Position numbers and translations under genes: made by a program
The notes under the pieces: model-generated
The model's input: the letters and a program-made list of their open reading frames with translations, nothing else
What the model was told of the DNA's origin: nothing
The model's database searches: none
Source of the DNA: Caryophanales bacterium
GTDB taxonomy: Bacteria; Bacillota; Bacilli; Bacillales; DSM-4216
Reading direction: 5' to 3'
DNA: 39,389 nt
NCBI GenBank assembly: GCA_014896555.1
Contig: JADBKC010000012.1
Location: 1 to 39,389, forward strand
In this document: in pieces, positions 1-14,252 of the stretch
Numbering within the stretch: the stretch's first letter is position 1
How the letters are laid out: each line of letters starts with the position of its first letter

Positions 1-387
1 GGATTGGCGGTTGCAGCATCTTATCCCGAAAGAACGGTGCATATGGTCGATATCAATTTGCGCGCTTTATCGCTCGCAAAGGAAAATGCAGATATGAATG
101 GTGTTGAAAATGTGCGGATCTATGAAAGTGATGGTCTGGATAACGTAAAAGTATATGGCTTTGCCGCCGTACTTACCAATCCCCCGATAAGAGCAGGCAA
201 AACGATTGTCCATAAAATTTTTTCACAAAGCTATGATAAACTTCAGCCTGGAGGAGAGTTTTGGACGGTGATCCAAAAAAAACAGGGTGCCCCATCCGCA
301 ATAAAGAAATTGGAAGAACTGTTTCAATCCGTTTCCATTGAAGAGAAAAAGAAAGGTTATTATGTTTTAAAAGCAGAAAAACATTGA
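1..387 (+). CDS. RsmC-type 16S rRNA guanine-N2 methyltransferase, 3' part (YbxB-like)
   Basis: The frame is open from the first base, so the N-terminal part lies outside the window. The visible 128 residues form the second half of a class I SAM-dependent methyltransferase fold. The strand-2 acidic residue that binds SAM is in VHMVDINLRAL, and the catalytic motif is NPPIRAGK, typical of guanine-N2 methyltransferases of the RsmC/RsmD group. The C-terminal block VIQKKQGAPSA matches B. subtilis YbxB as I remember it, and ybxB also lies directly upstream of rpoB there. The family transfers a methyl group to a guanine in 16S rRNA during small-subunit assembly. The substrate is inferred from family only. 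Confidence 0.85.
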   Translation, partial: GLAVAASYPERTVHMVDINLRALSLAKENADMNGVENVRIYESDGLDNVKVYGFAAVLTNPPIRAGKTIVHKIFSQSYDKLQPGGEFWTVIQKKQGAPSAIKKLEELFQSVSIEEKKKGYYVLKAEKH

Positions 388-470
388 CGGCCAATAACGG
401 TTGTGTTAATATTATAAAATGCCAATATATTATCCAAGGCTTATTGAAAAAATAAACGGATGGTTAAAAT

Positions 471-500
471 TTGGATATTATGGAAAAAATGAAAAATAAT
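471..500 (+). promoter_or_regulatory. candidate SigA promoter upstream of rpoB
   Basis: A -35-like TTGGAT (471-476) is followed after 18 bases by AATAAT (495-500). The match to the SigA consensus is moderate and the whole stretch is AT-rich, so chance matches are likely. If real, it would produce a leader of about 120 bases that contains the hairpins at 520-550 and 559-579 before rpoB. Confidence 0.3.
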
Positions 501-519
501 AACTTGTCATGTGAATTTG

Positions 520-550
520 AGGTTTTCTAAGAAAAAACCTTTTTCTTTTT
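520..550 (+). terminator. intrinsic terminator or attenuator between the methyltransferase gene and rpoB
   Basis: AGGTTTT (520-526) pairs with AAAACCT (534-540) around a 7-base loop, and the stem is followed directly by TTTTCTTTTT. This is the form of a Rho-independent terminator. It lies between the methyltransferase stop codon and rpoB, so it can either end the upstream transcript or act as an attenuator in the rpoB leader. Confidence 0.6.
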
Positions 551-626
551 GCCTTAGTTGTTAGGGGCTATCCCCAACATAAAAGGATAGATGCAACTAA
601 AACGCTTGATTTGAGGGGTGAATCAG

Positions 627-3600
627 TTGACAGGTCAACTAGTTCAATACGGACGACACCGCCAACGCAGAAGTTATGCACGTATCAGTGAAATTTTAGA
701 ATTGCCGAATCTTATTGAAATTCAAACATCCTCTTATCAATGGTTTCTTGATGAGGGACTAAGAGAAATGTTCCAGGATATTTCGCCGATTGAAGATTTC
801 ACTGGGAACTTATCTTTGGAGTTTATCGACTACAGCCTCGGTGAACCAAAGTATTCGGTGGAAGAATCGAAACAGCGAGATGCAACTTACTCTGCTCCTC
901 TTCGAGTAAAGGTGCGTTTAGTCAATAAAGAAACAGGCGAAGTGAAAGATCAAGAAGTATTCATGGGGGACTTCCCGCTTATGACGGAAACGGGAACGTT
1001 TATCATTAATGGAGCTGAACGGGTCATTGTTTCCCAATTGGTCCGGTCGCCAAGCGTTTACTTCAACGGGAAAATGGACAAAAACGGAAAACAGGGATTT
1101 ACAGCAACGGTTATACCAAACCGCGGAGCTTGGCTTGAATATGAAACAGATGCCAAAGATATCGTGTATGTACGTATTGATCGGACGAGAAAACTGCCTG
1201 TTACGGTTCTTCTACGGGCTCTTGGCTTTGGCTCTGATCAAGAAATCATCGAGTTGCTAGGTGACAATGAATATCTTCGAAATACATTAGAAAAAGACAA
1301 TACAGACAATACAGAAAAAGCTCTTATTGAAATATATGAACGCCTGCGTCCAGGCGAGCCGCCAACGGTTGAAAATGCTAGAAACTTGTTGATTTCCCGC
1401 TTTTTCGACCCTAAACGGTATGACTTAGCTAATGTAGGACGCTATAAAATTAACAAAAAACTTCATATTAAAAACCGTATTTTCGGTCAGCGTCTAGCAG
1501 AAACGCTTGTTGATCCAGAAACAGGAGAAGTTATTGCCGAAGAAGGTACGATTTTAGATCGCCGGACTTTAGACAAAATTTTGCCTAACATCGAAAATGG
1601 CATTGGTTTTAAAACCTATCGCCAAACAGGCGGTGTCTTGGAAGAAGATATTGTGGTCCAATCTATAAAAGTTTATGCTCCAAACAGTGATGAAGACAAA
1701 GTGATTAACATTATCAGCAATGCGGTGCCGGATGAGAATGTAAAACACATCACTCCAGCGGATATCATTGCATCTATTAGTTATTTCTTTAATTTGCTGT
1801 ATGGTGTGGGACATACGGATGATATTGACCATTTAGGAAACCGTCGCTTGCGTTCGGTAGGTGAATTGCTGCAAAACCAATTCCGCATTGGTTTGTCGAG
1901 AATGGAACGTGTTGTTCGTGAAAGAATGTCCATTCAAGATACCAATACGATTACGCCGCAGCAATTAATTAACATTCGACCAGTCATCGCATCGATCAAA
2001 GAATTTTTCGGTAGTTCTCAGCTGTCTCAATTTATGGATCAAACCAATCCTCTAGCAGAATTGACACATAAACGCCGTTTGTCGGCACTTGGGCCAGGTG
2101 GATTAACGAGGGAACGTGCGGGCTTTGAAGTTCGAGATGTTCACTATTCCCACTACGGTCGTATGTGTCCAATTGAAACCCCTGAAGGTCCGAATATCGG
2201 GTTGATTAACTCTCTTTCCACTTACGCAAAAGTCAATCGTTTCGGTTTTATTGAAACTCCGTATCGCCGCGTAGATCCGGAAACCGGAAGAGTGACTGAC
2301 CAAATTGATTATTTAACGGCTGATGAAGAAGATAATTATGTCGTTGCACAGGCCAATGCCCGTTTAGACGAAAATGGGGCGTTTGTTGATGATGAAGTCG
2401 TTGCACGTATTCGAGGCGAGAACACGGTCGTCAAAAAAGAACGTGTTGATTACATGGATGTTTCGCCAAAACAAGTTGTGTCTGCGGCAACCGCGTGTAT
2501 CCCGTTCCTTGAAAATGACGACTCCAACCGGGCGTTAATGGGAGCTAACATGCAGCGTCAAGCAGTACCGCTCATTCAACCTGAAGCACCAATTGTTGGA
2601 ACAGGAATGGAACATGTTTCAGCGAGAGATTCAGGGGCTGCTGTGATTTGTAAGCATGACGGCATTGTTGAACACGTAGAAGCAAGAGAAATTTGGGTCC
2701 GCCGCATGAAAGAAGTGGATGGCCAAGAAGTAAAAGGCGACTTGGATAAATACCGTCTTCTGAAATTCGTTCGTTCCAACCAAGGCATGTGCTACAATCA
2801 ACGACCTATTGTGGAAGTTGGAGATCGAGTGAAAAAAGGTGAAATTTTAGCCGACGGCCCATCTATGGATAAAGGTGAATTAGCGTTAGGACGTAATGTT
2901 TTGGTCGGATTTATGACTTGGGAAGGTTATAACTATGAAGATGCTATTATCATGAGTGAACGCCTCGTCAAAGATGATGTTTATACATCGATCCATATCG
3001 AGGAATATGAATCCGAGTCACGCGATACAAAACTTGGGCCGGAAGAAATCACCCGCGATATTCCGAATGTTGGGGAAGACGCGCTGAAAAATCTAGATGA
3101 ACGCGGAATTATCCGCATCGGGGCTGAAGTAAAAGACGGCGACCTTCTAGTAGGAAAAGTAACTCCTAAAGGCGTAACAGAATTAACTGCTGAGGAACGT
3201 TTGCTGCACGCCATTTTTGGTGAAAAAGCCCGTGAAGTCAGAGATACTTCCTTAAGAGTGCCGCATGGCGGCGGTGGAATTGTCTTGGACGTAAAAGTAT
3301 TTAACCGTGAAGATGGCGATGAATTGCCGCCAGGTGTTAATCAGCTAGTCCGCGTTTATATTGTTCAAAAACGGAAAATCCATGAAGGGGACAAAATGGC
3401 TGGACGTCATGGTAATAAAGGGGTTATCTCACGCATTTTGCCTGAAGAAGATATGCCGTTTTTACCAGACGGAACCCCTCTTGATATCATGCTTAACCCA
3501 TTAGGGGTTCCATCGCGGATGAACATTGGGCAAGTGCTGGAACTTCATTTGGGAATGGCTGCCCGTAAGCTGGGAATCCATGTTGCAACTCCTGTTTTTG

Positions 3601-4184
3601 ACGGTGCCCGTGAAGATGACGTATGGGAAACAATCGAAGAAGCAGGTATGCCTCGGGATGCCAAAACGATTCTTTATGATGGCCGGACGGGTGAACCGTT
3701 CGATAACCGCGTATCAGTCGGTATCATGTATATGATCAAGCTGGCGCACATGGTCGATGATAAGCTGCACGCTCGTTCAACAGGTCCATACTCCCTTGTC
3801 ACCCAACAACCGCTTGGCGGGAAAGCTCAGTTTGGCGGACAGCGTTTTGGAGAAATGGAAGTATGGGCTCTTGAAGCTTATGGTGCCGCGTATACGCTGC
3901 AAGAAATTCTCACCGTGAAATCCGATGATGTAGTCGGTCGTGTAAAAACATATGAAGCCATCGTTAAAGGAGAAAATGTTCCTGAACCAGGAGTTCCTGA
4001 ATCTTTCAAAGTATTGATCAAAGAGCTTCAAAGTTTAGGTTTAGATGTAAAAATTCTTTCAGGTGATGAAAAAGAAATTGAAATGAAAGAGCTGGAAGAT
4101 GAAGACGATCTTCAGCAAGTTGACTCTTTAAATATTGTGGCGGAAGGTAATGAAGAATCGGAAAAAGTCGGGACTAAAGAATGA
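627..4184 (+). CDS. rpoB: DNA-directed RNA polymerase subunit beta
   Basis: This is the beta subunit of RNA polymerase, which forms one side of the active-site cleft. It has 1185 residues and is nearly collinear with B. subtilis RpoB over its length. The start is TTG at 627, giving [13 protein letters not shown] as in B. subtilis; the in-frame GTG at 618 lies within the Shine-Dalgarno stretch GAGGGGTG and is unlikely to be used. The rifampicin-binding region is at about residues 462-492 ([15 protein letters not shown] then LTHKRRLS) and shows the usual sensitive-type residues, including H481 and S486. The C-terminal clamp region contains the conserved [20 protein letters not shown]. The gene is followed by rpoC after 123 bases, and the two are surely co-transcribed. 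Confidence 0.98.
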   Translation: MTGQLVQYGRHRQRRSYARISEILELPNLIEIQTSSYQWFLDEGLREMFQDISPIEDFTGNLSLEFIDYSLGEPKYSVEESKQRDATYSAPLRVKVRLVNKETGEVKDQEVFMGDFPLMTETGTFIINGAERVIVSQLVRSPSVYFNGKMDKNGKQGFTATVIPNRGAWLEYETDAKDIVYVRIDRTRKLPVTVLLRALGFGSDQEIIELLGDNEYLRNTLEKDNTDNTEKALIEIYERLRPGEPPTVENARNLLISRFFDPKRYDLANVGRYKINKKLHIKNRIFGQRLAETLVDPETGEVIAEEGTILDRRTLDKILPNIENGIGFKTYRQTGGVLEEDIVVQSIKVYAPNSDEDKVINIISNAVPDENVKHITPADIIASISYFFNLLYGVGHTDDIDHLGNRRLRSVGELLQNQFRIGLSRMERVVRERMSIQDTNTITPQQLINIRPVIASIKEFFGSSQLSQFMDQTNPLAELTHKRRLSALGPGGLTRERAGFEVRDVHYSHYGRMCPIETPEGPNIGLINSLSTYAKVNRFGFIETPYRRVDPETGRVTDQIDYLTADEEDNYVVAQANARLDENGAFVDDEVVARIRGENTVVKKERVDYMDVSPKQVVSAATACIPFLENDDSNRALMGANMQRQAVPLIQPEAPIVGTGMEHVSARDSGAAVICKHDGIVEHVEAREIWVRRMKEVDGQEVKGDLDKYRLLKFVRSNQGMCYNQRPIVEVGDRVKKGEILADGPSMDKGELALGRNVLVGFMTWEGYNYEDAIIMSERLVKDDVYTSIHIEEYESESRDTKLGPEEITRDIPNVGEDALKNLDERGIIRIGAEVKDGDLLVGKVTPKGVTELTAEERLLHAIFGEKAREVRDTSLRVPHGGGGIVLDVKVFNREDGDELPPGVNQLVRVYIVQKRKIHEGDKMAGRHGNKGVISRILPEEDMPFLPDGTPLDIMLNPLGVPSRMNIGQVLELHLGMAARKLGIHVATPVFDGAREDDVWETIEEAGMPRDAKTILYDGRTGEPFDNRVSVGIMYMIKLAHMVDDKLHARSTGPYSLVTQQPLGGKAQFGGQRFGEMEVWALEAYGAAYTLQEILTVKSDDVVGRVKTYEAIVKGENVPEPGVPESFKVLIKELQSLGLDVKILSGDEKEIEMKELEDEDDLQQVDSLNIVAEGNEESEKVGTKE

Positions 4185-4231
4185 TTTTCGGTCATTTCTA
4201 TGGACGTAGAAAAGATTTTTGATGGATAGGC

Positions 4232-4263
4232 CGTTCCTCCCGACGACAAAATTGGGAGGAACG
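4232..4263 (+). other. strong hairpin in the rpoB-rpoC intergenic region
   Basis: CGTTCCTCCC (4232-4241) pairs perfectly with GGGAGGAACG (4254-4263) around a 12-base loop. No T-run follows, so it is not a typical terminator. The arm CCTCCC (4236-4241) is also complementary to the rpoC ribosome-binding site GGGAGG (4294-4299), so two alternative folds are possible. Confidence 0.6.
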
Positions 4264-4286
4264 CATTCAAACTTGCAAAGCTCTAG

Positions 4287-7909
<3,623 letters not shown>

Positions 7910-7913
7910 TAGG

Positions 7914-7955
7914 TCATCCGGCTCTGGTCATCACCGGTGCCGGATGAAAATTTTG
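7914..7955 (+). terminator. long hairpin after rpoC, probable terminator
   Basis: TCATCCGG (7914-7921) pairs with CCGGATGA (7940-7947). The interior continues the stem (7922-7928 with 7933-7939, one T-T mismatch and one G-T pair) down to a 4-base loop. A weak T stretch (AAATTTTG) follows. It begins four bases after the rpoC stop and precedes a new promoter, so it probably ends or reduces rpoBC transcription. Confidence 0.6.
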
Positions 7956-7964
7956 ATTCTGACG

Positions 7965-7993
7965 TTGACATTAAAAATTGAAAGTGTTACTAT
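7965..7993 (+). promoter_or_regulatory. SigA promoter for rplGB and the str operon
   Basis: A perfect -35 TTGACA (7965-7970), a 17-base spacer and the -10 TACTAT (7988-7993) make a near-consensus vegetative promoter. Transcription would start at about 8000, and the leader could fold as CAAGGT (7997-8002) with ACCTTG (8015-8020) just ahead of the rplGB ribosome-binding site TTTGGAGG. Confidence 0.8.
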
Positions 7994-8042
7994 ATTCAAG
8001 GTGCTCCTATCTATACCTTGTTACTTTGGAGGATGTTTCAAT

Positions 8043-8294
8043 ATGTCTTATGAAAAAGTAGCACAGGCAAAAAAAGTGATTATAGGAATAAAACAAACAG
8101 CAAAAGCCATTAAGAATAATCGCGCCCTAGAAGTAGTGGTTGCTTCCGATGCCGATAGCAGAGTAGTTGAAGCAGTGATTCAAGAAGCGAAGCAATCAAA
8201 TGTACCTGTTGCTTATGTCGATTCGATGAAAAAGCTAGGAAAAGCTTGCGGGATCAATGTTGGTGCAGCAGCTGTTGCTATTGTCAATGAATAG
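8043..8294 (+). CDS. rplGB: L7Ae-family K-turn-binding protein (YbxF / RplGB)
   Basis: This is an 83-residue member of the L7Ae/L30e/S12e family, which binds kink-turn RNA. The family signature KLGKACGINVGAAAVAIV is at the C-terminus and the N-terminus matches B. subtilis YbxF (MSYEKVAQAKKVIIG). In B. subtilis it lies in the same place, between rpoC and rpsL. YbxF has been described as a ribosome-associated or K-turn-binding protein of uncertain role. The gene has its own near-consensus promoter at 7965-7993 and is followed by an attenuator-like terminator, so it is probably made in excess of the str operon proteins. Confidence 0.92.
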   Translation: MSYEKVAQAKKVIIGIKQTAKAIKNNRALEVVVASDADSRVVEAVIQEAKQSNVPVAYVDSMKKLGKACGINVGAAAVAIVNE

Positions 8295-8295
8295 C

Positions 8296-8328
8296 GTTTT
8301 TGTAGATTGCTACAAAAACTTTGTTTTT
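8296..8328 (+). terminator. intrinsic terminator/attenuator between rplGB and rpsL
   Basis: GTTTTTGTAG (8296-8305) pairs perfectly with CTACAAAAAC (8310-8319) around the loop ATTG, and TTTGTTTTT follows. No clear promoter lies between this hairpin and rpsL, so partial read-through seems needed for str operon expression. Confidence 0.75.
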
Positions 8329-8388
8329 GCCAAAAAATGAACCGCCTGGATGTGTGGGCTTAAACAAAAACGAAGGGAGGAAAATTTC

Positions 8389-8808
8389 ATGCCTACAATT
8401 AACCAATTAGTACGCAAACCCCGTAAATCTAAAATCACAAAATCTAAATCTCCGGCGCTTAATAAAGGATTAAACAGCTTTAAGAAAGTACAAACAGATG
8501 TATTTTCACCTCAAAAGCGCGGTGTATGTACACGTGTTGGTACCATGACTCCGAAAAAACCGAACTCTGCATTGCGTAAATACGCTCGTGTTCGTCTATC
8601 AAATGGTATCGAAGTTACTGCTTACATTCCTGGTATTGGACATAACCTTCAAGAACATAGTGTTGTACTCATTCGTGGAGGACGTGTAAAAGACTTGCCA
8701 GGGGTTCGTTATCATATTATTCGCGGAGCATTAGATACTGCAGGTGTTGAAAACCGCAAACAAGGCCGCTCAAAATACGGTACGAAAAAACCAAAAGAGA
8801 AAAAATAA
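8389..8808 (+). CDS. rpsL: 30S ribosomal protein S12
   Basis: S12 sits at the decoding centre of the 30S subunit and affects tRNA selection. The product has 139 residues, the normal Bacillus length. The loop TPKKPNSA (54-61) keeps lysine at the position whose change gives streptomycin resistance, and [11 protein letters not shown] (81-91) is the second conserved loop, also of sensitive type. The ATG is preceded by GAAGGGAGG. It is the first gene of the str operon (rpsL-rpsG-fusA-tufA). Confidence 0.98.
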   Translation: MPTINQLVRKPRKSKITKSKSPALNKGLNSFKKVQTDVFSPQKRGVCTRVGTMTPKKPNSALRKYARVRLSNGIEVTAYIPGIGHNLQEHSVVLIRGGRVKDLPGVRYHIIRGALDTAGVENRKQGRSKYGTKKPKEKK

Positions 8809-8819
8809 TGTACAAATAA

Positions 8820-9314
<495 letters not shown>

Positions 9315-9333
9315 AAATGAAACATCACTTACT

Positions 9334-9389
9334 ATCCGTTGAAATTCCGTCAGTGGGGATTTCTTTATCCCCTTCTGATGGAAATGGAT
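9334..9389 (+). other. long hairpin between rpsG and fusA
   Basis: Nested pairing runs from ATCC (9334-9337) with GGAT (9386-9389), through 9345-9353 with 9375-9383, to GGGGAT (9355-9360) with ATCCCC (9367-9372) around loop TTCTTT. No T-run follows. It is a candidate RNA-processing site or regulatory-protein binding site in the 179-base gap between rpsG and fusA. Confidence 0.6.
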
Positions 9390-9493
9390 GGACTTGGCTT
9401 TTCTTGTCCTAGATCTTCCTAAAACTTACGGGATGATCGGGCATTATAAGCGGGATTTATTTTATTATTTTGTGAAGGAAGGAGAAAGACAAC

Positions 9494-11572
9494 ATGCCAA
9501 GAGAGTTCTCCTTAGAAAAGACTCGCAATATCGGTATCATGGCTCACATTGACGCCGGTAAAACAACAACAACCGAGCGTATTCTTTTCTATACGGGACG
9601 CATTCATAAAATTGGGGAAACCCATGAAGGCGCATCCCAAATGGACTGGATGGAGCAAGAACAAGAACGCGGTATTACGATCACTTCTGCGGCAACAACT
9701 GCTCAATGGAAAGGTCATCGCATAAATATTATCGATACCCCTGGGCACGTGGACTTCACTGTAGAAGTTGAACGTTCATTGCGTGTACTTGACGGTGCTG
9801 TAGCTGTTCTTGATGCGCAATCCGGGGTTGAACCGCAAACAGAAACTGTTTGGCGCCAAGCTACTACATACGGAGTTCCCCGTATTGTATTTGTCAATAA
9901 GATGGATAAAATCGGAGCTGACTTTTTATATTCTGTTAAAACACTTCATGAACGTCTTCAAGCGAATGCGCACCCTGTTCAACTTCCAATTGGTGCGGAA
10001 GATCAATTTGAAGCGATTATTGACCTGATTGAAATGAAAGCATACTATTATGCTGATGATTTAGGTTCTAGTATCGAAGAACGTAAAATTCCAGATGACT
10101 ACAAAGAACAAGCAGAAGAATATCGAAACAAACTAATCGAAGCTGTTGCGGAACTGGATGAAGACTTAATGATGAAATACCTTGAAGGGGAAGAAATCAC
10201 CAACGAGGAATTAAAGGCTGCTATTCGTAGAGGAACAGTAAATGTTGAGTTCTTCCCAGTATTCTGCGGATCTGCTTTTAAAAACAAAGGTGTTCAGCTT
10301 ATGCTGGACGGCGTGATTGACTATCTTCCGTCTCCAGTGGATATTCCGTCCATTAAAGGAACGATCCCGAATACAGATGAAGAAGAAGAACGCCATGCAA
10401 GCGATGACGAGCCATTCTCCGCTTTGGCATTTAAAGTCATGACAGACCCTTATGTTGGGAAATTAACGTTCTTCCGCGTTTATTCTGGAACGTTGAACTC
10501 CGGTTCTTATGTATTGAATTCAACAAAAAATAAACGTGAACGTGTTGGACGTGTTCTTCAAATGCACGCTAACCACCGCGAAGAAATCTCAACGGTTTAT
10601 GCAGGAGATATTGCAGCGGCTGTAGGACTAAAAGATACTGGAACTGGGGATACTCTTTGTGATGAAAAGAATCCTATTATCTTGGAATCCATGGAATTTC
10701 CGGATCCGGTTATTTCGGTTGCTATTGAGCCAAAATCAAAAGCCGACCAAGATAAAATGTCTATCGCATTAAGCAAGCTGCAAGAAGAAGACCCAACATT
10801 CCATGCCCATACTGATGCAGAAACAGGCCAAACCATTATCGCGGGTATGGGTGAACTTCACCTTGATATTATCGTTGACCGTATGAAACGGGAATTCAAA
10901 GTAGAAGCGAATGTAGGTGCTCCCCAAGTTGCTTATCGCGAAACGTTCCGTAAATCTGCTCAAGTGGAAGGGAAATTCGTTCGTCAATCCGGTGGACGTG
11001 GTCAATACGGACATGTTTGGATCGAATTTTCGCCAAATGAAGAAGGAAAAGGATTCGAGTTCGAAAATGCGATTGTCGGAGGAGTTGTTCCTCGTGAATA
11101 TATCCCAGCTGTACAAGCCGGTTTGGAAGACGCTATGCAAAACGGTGTTTTAGCTGGTTATCCTTTAATTGACATCAAGGCAAAACTGTTTGATGGTTCT
11201 TACCATGATGTCGACTCCAGTGAAATGGCGTTCAAAATTGCAGCTTCTATGGCGTTGAAGAACGCTGCTTCCAAATGTGATCCGGTTCTTCTTGAACCAA
11301 TCATGAAAGTAGAAATTGTTATCCCTGAAGAATATTTAGGAGATATCATGGGCGATGTTACTTCTAGACGCGGTAGAGTGGAAGGCATGGAAGCTCGCGG
11401 AAATGCTCAAGTTGTAAAAGCGTTTGTACCGCTTGCTGAAATGTTTGGCTACGCAACATCCCTGCGTTCCAATACTCAAGGGCGCGGAACATACACTATG
11501 CACTTCGATCACTACGAAGAAGTTCCAAAGAGCATCGCTGAAGAAATTATTAAAAAAAATAAAGGCGAATAA
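9494..11572 (+). CDS. fusA: translation elongation factor G
   Basis: EF-G is the GTPase that drives translocation and, with RRF, ribosome recycling. It has 692 residues, identical in length to B. subtilis EF-G. The GTP-binding motifs are AHIDAGKT (17-24), DTPGH (81-85) and NKMD (135-138), and the switch region has the usual RGITI. Domain IV is complete, with the loop region [15 protein letters not shown] and a C-terminal [17 protein letters not shown]. The start ATG follows GAAGGAAGGAG. It is the third gene of the str operon. Confidence 0.99.
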   Translation: MPREFSLEKTRNIGIMAHIDAGKTTTTERILFYTGRIHKIGETHEGASQMDWMEQEQERGITITSAATTAQWKGHRINIIDTPGHVDFTVEVERSLRVLDGAVAVLDAQSGVEPQTETVWRQATTYGVPRIVFVNKMDKIGADFLYSVKTLHERLQANAHPVQLPIGAEDQFEAIIDLIEMKAYYYADDLGSSIEERKIPDDYKEQAEEYRNKLIEAVAELDEDLMMKYLEGEEITNEELKAAIRRGTVNVEFFPVFCGSAFKNKGVQLMLDGVIDYLPSPVDIPSIKGTIPNTDEEEERHASDDEPFSALAFKVMTDPYVGKLTFFRVYSGTLNSGSYVLNSTKNKRERVGRVLQMHANHREEISTVYAGDIAAAVGLKDTGTGDTLCDEKNPIILESMEFPDPVISVAIEPKSKADQDKMSIALSKLQEEDPTFHAHTDAETGQTIIAGMGELHLDIIVDRMKREFKVEANVGAPQVAYRETFRKSAQVEGKFVRQSGGRGQYGHVWIEFSPNEEGKGFEFENAIVGGVVPREYIPAVQAGLEDAMQNGVLAGYPLIDIKAKLFDGSYHDVDSSEMAFKIAASMALKNAASKCDPVLLEPIMKVEIVIPEEYLGDIMGDVTSRRGRVEGMEARGNAQVVKAFVPLAEMFGYATSLRSNTQGRGTYTMHFDHYEEVPKSIAEEIIKKNKGE

Positions 11573-11622
11573 TTGATTTATAGTGAGCAATAAAGTATAA
11601 ATATCATTGTAAGCTATGGAAT

Positions 11623-11654
11623 CTTTGAAGATAGAAGTGTTTCTATCTTCAAAG
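11623..11654 (+). other. perfect 14-bp hairpin between fusA and tufA
   Basis: CTTTGAAGATAGAA (11623-11636) pairs with TTCTATCTTCAAAG (11641-11654) around the 4-base loop GTGT. There is no T-run downstream, so it is not a simple terminator. tufA follows after 46 bases. It may stabilise a separate tufA mRNA or mark an RNase cleavage site; both are inferences. Confidence 0.7.
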
Positions 11655-11700
11655 CCCCATATATATACTTAACCTTATTATTTAAAAGGAGGATTCCCTA

Positions 11701-12888
11701 ATGGGTAAAGCAAAATATGATCGTTCAAAACCACACGTTAATATTGGTACAATCGGTCACGTTGACCATGGTAAAACAACTTTAACTGCTGCTATTACCA
11801 CTGTTCTTGCTAAACAAGGTAAAGCGGAAGCTCGCGCATATGACCAAATCGACGGTGCTCCTGAAGAACGCGAACGCGGTATTACTATTTCTACTGCACA
11901 CGTTGAATATGAAACAGACAACCGCCACTATGCGCACGTTGACTGCCCAGGACATGCTGACTATGTTAAAAACATGATCACTGGTGCTGCTCAAATGGAC
12001 GGAGCTATCCTTGTTGTATCTGCAGCTGATGGTCCTATGCCTCAAACTCGCGAACACATTCTTCTTTCTCGTCAAGTAGGTGTTCCTTACATCGTTGTAT
12101 TCTTAAATAAATGCGACATGGTTGACGATGAAGAATTGCTTGAATTAGTTGAAATGGAAGTTCGCGACCTTCTTTCTGAATATGAATTCCCTGGTGACGA
12201 TATTCCTGTCATCAAAGGATCTGCCCTTAAAGCTTTAGAAGGAGATCCTGAATGGGAAGAAAAAATTATTGAATTAATGAATGCAGTAGACGAATATATC
12301 CCAACTCCAGAACGTGAAGTTGATAAACCATTCATGATGCCTGTAGAAGATGTGTTCTCGATCACAGGACGTGGTACTGTTGCTACTGGTCGTGTAGAAC
12401 GCGGTCAATTAAAAGTTGGCGACGAAGTAGAAATTATCGGTCTTTCCGATGAACCTAAGAAAACTACAGTTACCGGAGTAGAAATGTTCCGTAAACTTCT
12501 TGACTATGCTGAAGCTGGTGACAACATCGGTGCTCTTCTTCGCGGGATTTCTCGTGAAGAAGTTCAACGTGGTCAAGTGTTAGCAAAACCAGGAACAATT
12601 ACTCCACATACTAAATTTAAAGCACAAGTGTACGTTTTGTCTAAAGAAGAAGGTGGACGTCATACTCCATTCTTCTCCAACTATCGCCCTCAATTCTATT
12701 TCCGTACAACGGACGTAACAGGAATTATCACTCTTCCAGAAGGCGTAGAAATGGTTATGCCTGGTGACAACGTTGAAATGACAGTGGAATTGATTTCGCC
12801 AATCGCGATCGAAGAAGGAACAAAATTCTCTATTCGTGAAGGCGGACGTACAGTAGGTGCTGGTTCTGTATCTAGCATTCTTGAGTAA
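11701..12888 (+). CDS. tufA: translation elongation factor Tu
   Basis: EF-Tu delivers aminoacyl-tRNA to the ribosomal A site and is usually the most abundant cell protein. It has 395 residues. GTP-binding motifs are GHVDHGKT (19-26), DCPGH (81-85) and NKCD (136-139), followed by the two beta-barrel domains. Its codon use looks more strongly biased than that of neighbouring genes, as expected for its expression level. It is the last str operon gene, set apart from fusA by a 14-bp hairpin and closed by a strong terminator. Confidence 0.99.
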   Translation: MGKAKYDRSKPHVNIGTIGHVDHGKTTLTAAITTVLAKQGKAEARAYDQIDGAPEERERGITISTAHVEYETDNRHYAHVDCPGHADYVKNMITGAAQMDGAILVVSAADGPMPQTREHILLSRQVGVPYIVVFLNKCDMVDDEELLELVEMEVRDLLSEYEFPGDDIPVIKGSALKALEGDPEWEEKIIELMNAVDEYIPTPEREVDKPFMMPVEDVFSITGRGTVATGRVERGQLKVGDEVEIIGLSDEPKKTTVTGVEMFRKLLDYAEAGDNIGALLRGISREEVQRGQVLAKPGTITPHTKFKAQVYVLSKEEGGRHTPFFSNYRPQFYFRTTDVTGIITLPEGVEMVMPGDNVEMTVELISPIAIEEGTKFSIREGGRTVGAGSVSSILE

Positions 12889-12917
12889 TCAATAGTCAGG
12901 TTGTATTTATTATATGA

Positions 12918-12956
12918 AGCAGCAGCGCGACTAATGCCGTGCTGCTGCTTTTTGTT
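12918..12956 (+). terminator. intrinsic terminator of the str operon
   Basis: AGCAGCAGC (12918-12926) pairs with GCTGCTGCT (12941-12949), and the stem is extended inward by further GC pairs. TTTTTGTTT follows. It separates tufA from the S10 promoters. Confidence 0.92.
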
Positions 12957-13020
12957 TCAAGTTTAGAATGATTTTCTCTCAAACAAGTTAGTTAGTGCCT
13001 CATTGAATTTTTCCGCTGTC

Positions 13021-13049
13021 TTGAATTCGCAGCAATATCCCAGTATAAT
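13021..13049 (+). promoter_or_regulatory. SigA promoter, distal, for the S10-spc-alpha cluster
   Basis: TTGAAT (13021-13026), a 17-base spacer and a perfect TATAAT (13044-13049). It is the first of two well-formed vegetative promoters in the 357-base gap between tufA and rpsJ. As I recall, B. subtilis also has two promoters driving the S10-spc-alpha cluster. Confidence 0.7.
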
Positions 13050-13084
13050 AATGAAGGCCCGCCTTATTGTGTGTGAAAATTGTG

Positions 13085-13113
13085 TTGCATTTGTACGGCT
13101 TTTTAAGTATAAT
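13085..13113 (+). promoter_or_regulatory. SigA promoter, proximal, for the S10-spc-alpha cluster
   Basis: TTGCAT (13085-13090), a 17-base spacer and a perfect TATAAT (13108-13113), starting transcription at about 13120. The leader ahead of rpsJ would be about 125 bases. No other promoter as good is visible until the gap ahead of infA, so it probably serves most of the cluster. Confidence 0.8.
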
Positions 13114-13119
13114 AGACAA

Positions 13120-13554
<435 letters not shown>

Positions 13555-13590
13555 AGATAAAAAGCAGATCATTATTAGGAGGTGTGACTG

Positions 13591-14223
13591 ATGACCAAAA
13601 AAGGAATCTTAGGAAGAAAAATTGGCATGACGCAAGTGTTTGCAGAAAATGGTGATTTAATTCCGGTAACTGTTGTGGAAGCTGCTCCAAATATCGTGCT
13701 GCAAAAGAAAACGGTGGAAACCGACGGTTACGAAGCTATTCAATTAGGATTTGAAGATCTACGCGAAAAACTAGCTAACAAACCGCAAAAAGGCCATGCT
13801 GCAAAAGCAAACACTGCTCCTAAGCGCTTCGTTCGCGAAATTCGCGGGGTTGATCTCAGCCAATATGAAGTTGGTCAAGAAGTCAAAGTTGATATTTTCG
13901 CTGAAGGCGATGTAGTAGATGTTACAGGAGTAACAAAAGGGAAAGGATTCCAAGGGGCTATTAAACGCCACGGACAATCTCGAGGTCCAATGGCTCACGG
14001 GTCTCGTTATCACCGTCGTCCTGGTTCTATGGGTCCAATTGCTCCAAACAGAGTATTTAAATCAAAAGAACTTCCTGGACGCATGGGTGGAGAACAAGTA
14101 ACGATTCAAAATCTTGAAATCGTGAAAGTGGATCCTGAACGCAACGTGATCCTTATTAAAGGCAATGTTCCTGGACCGAAAAAATCGTTAGTAAAAATCC
14201 AAACTGCGGTTAAATCATTATAA
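13591..14223 (+). CDS. rplC: 50S ribosomal protein L3
   Basis: L3 has 210 residues, starts [17 protein letters not shown] and sends its central loop toward the peptidyl transferase centre. That loop is present as [20 protein letters not shown], containing the glutamine that is methylated in E. coli. L3 is one of the earliest 23S rRNA assembly proteins. It lies 36 bases after rpsJ, with TTAGGAGGTG as ribosome-binding site. Confidence 0.98.
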   Translation: MTKKGILGRKIGMTQVFAENGDLIPVTVVEAAPNIVLQKKTVETDGYEAIQLGFEDLREKLANKPQKGHAAKANTAPKRFVREIRGVDLSQYEVGQEVKVDIFAEGDVVDVTGVTKGKGFQGAIKRHGQSRGPMAHGSRYHRRPGSMGPIAPNRVFKSKELPGRMGGEQVTIQNLEIVKVDPERNVILIKGNVPGPKKSLVKIQTAVKSL

Positions 14224-14252
14224 AATCTGACGAAAGAAAGGAGGAAACAGGA

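Noticed and set aside
618-626. GTG at 618 as rpoB start
   Set aside because: It lies inside the Shine-Dalgarno sequence GAGGGGTG that serves the TTG at 627, which matches the B. subtilis start.
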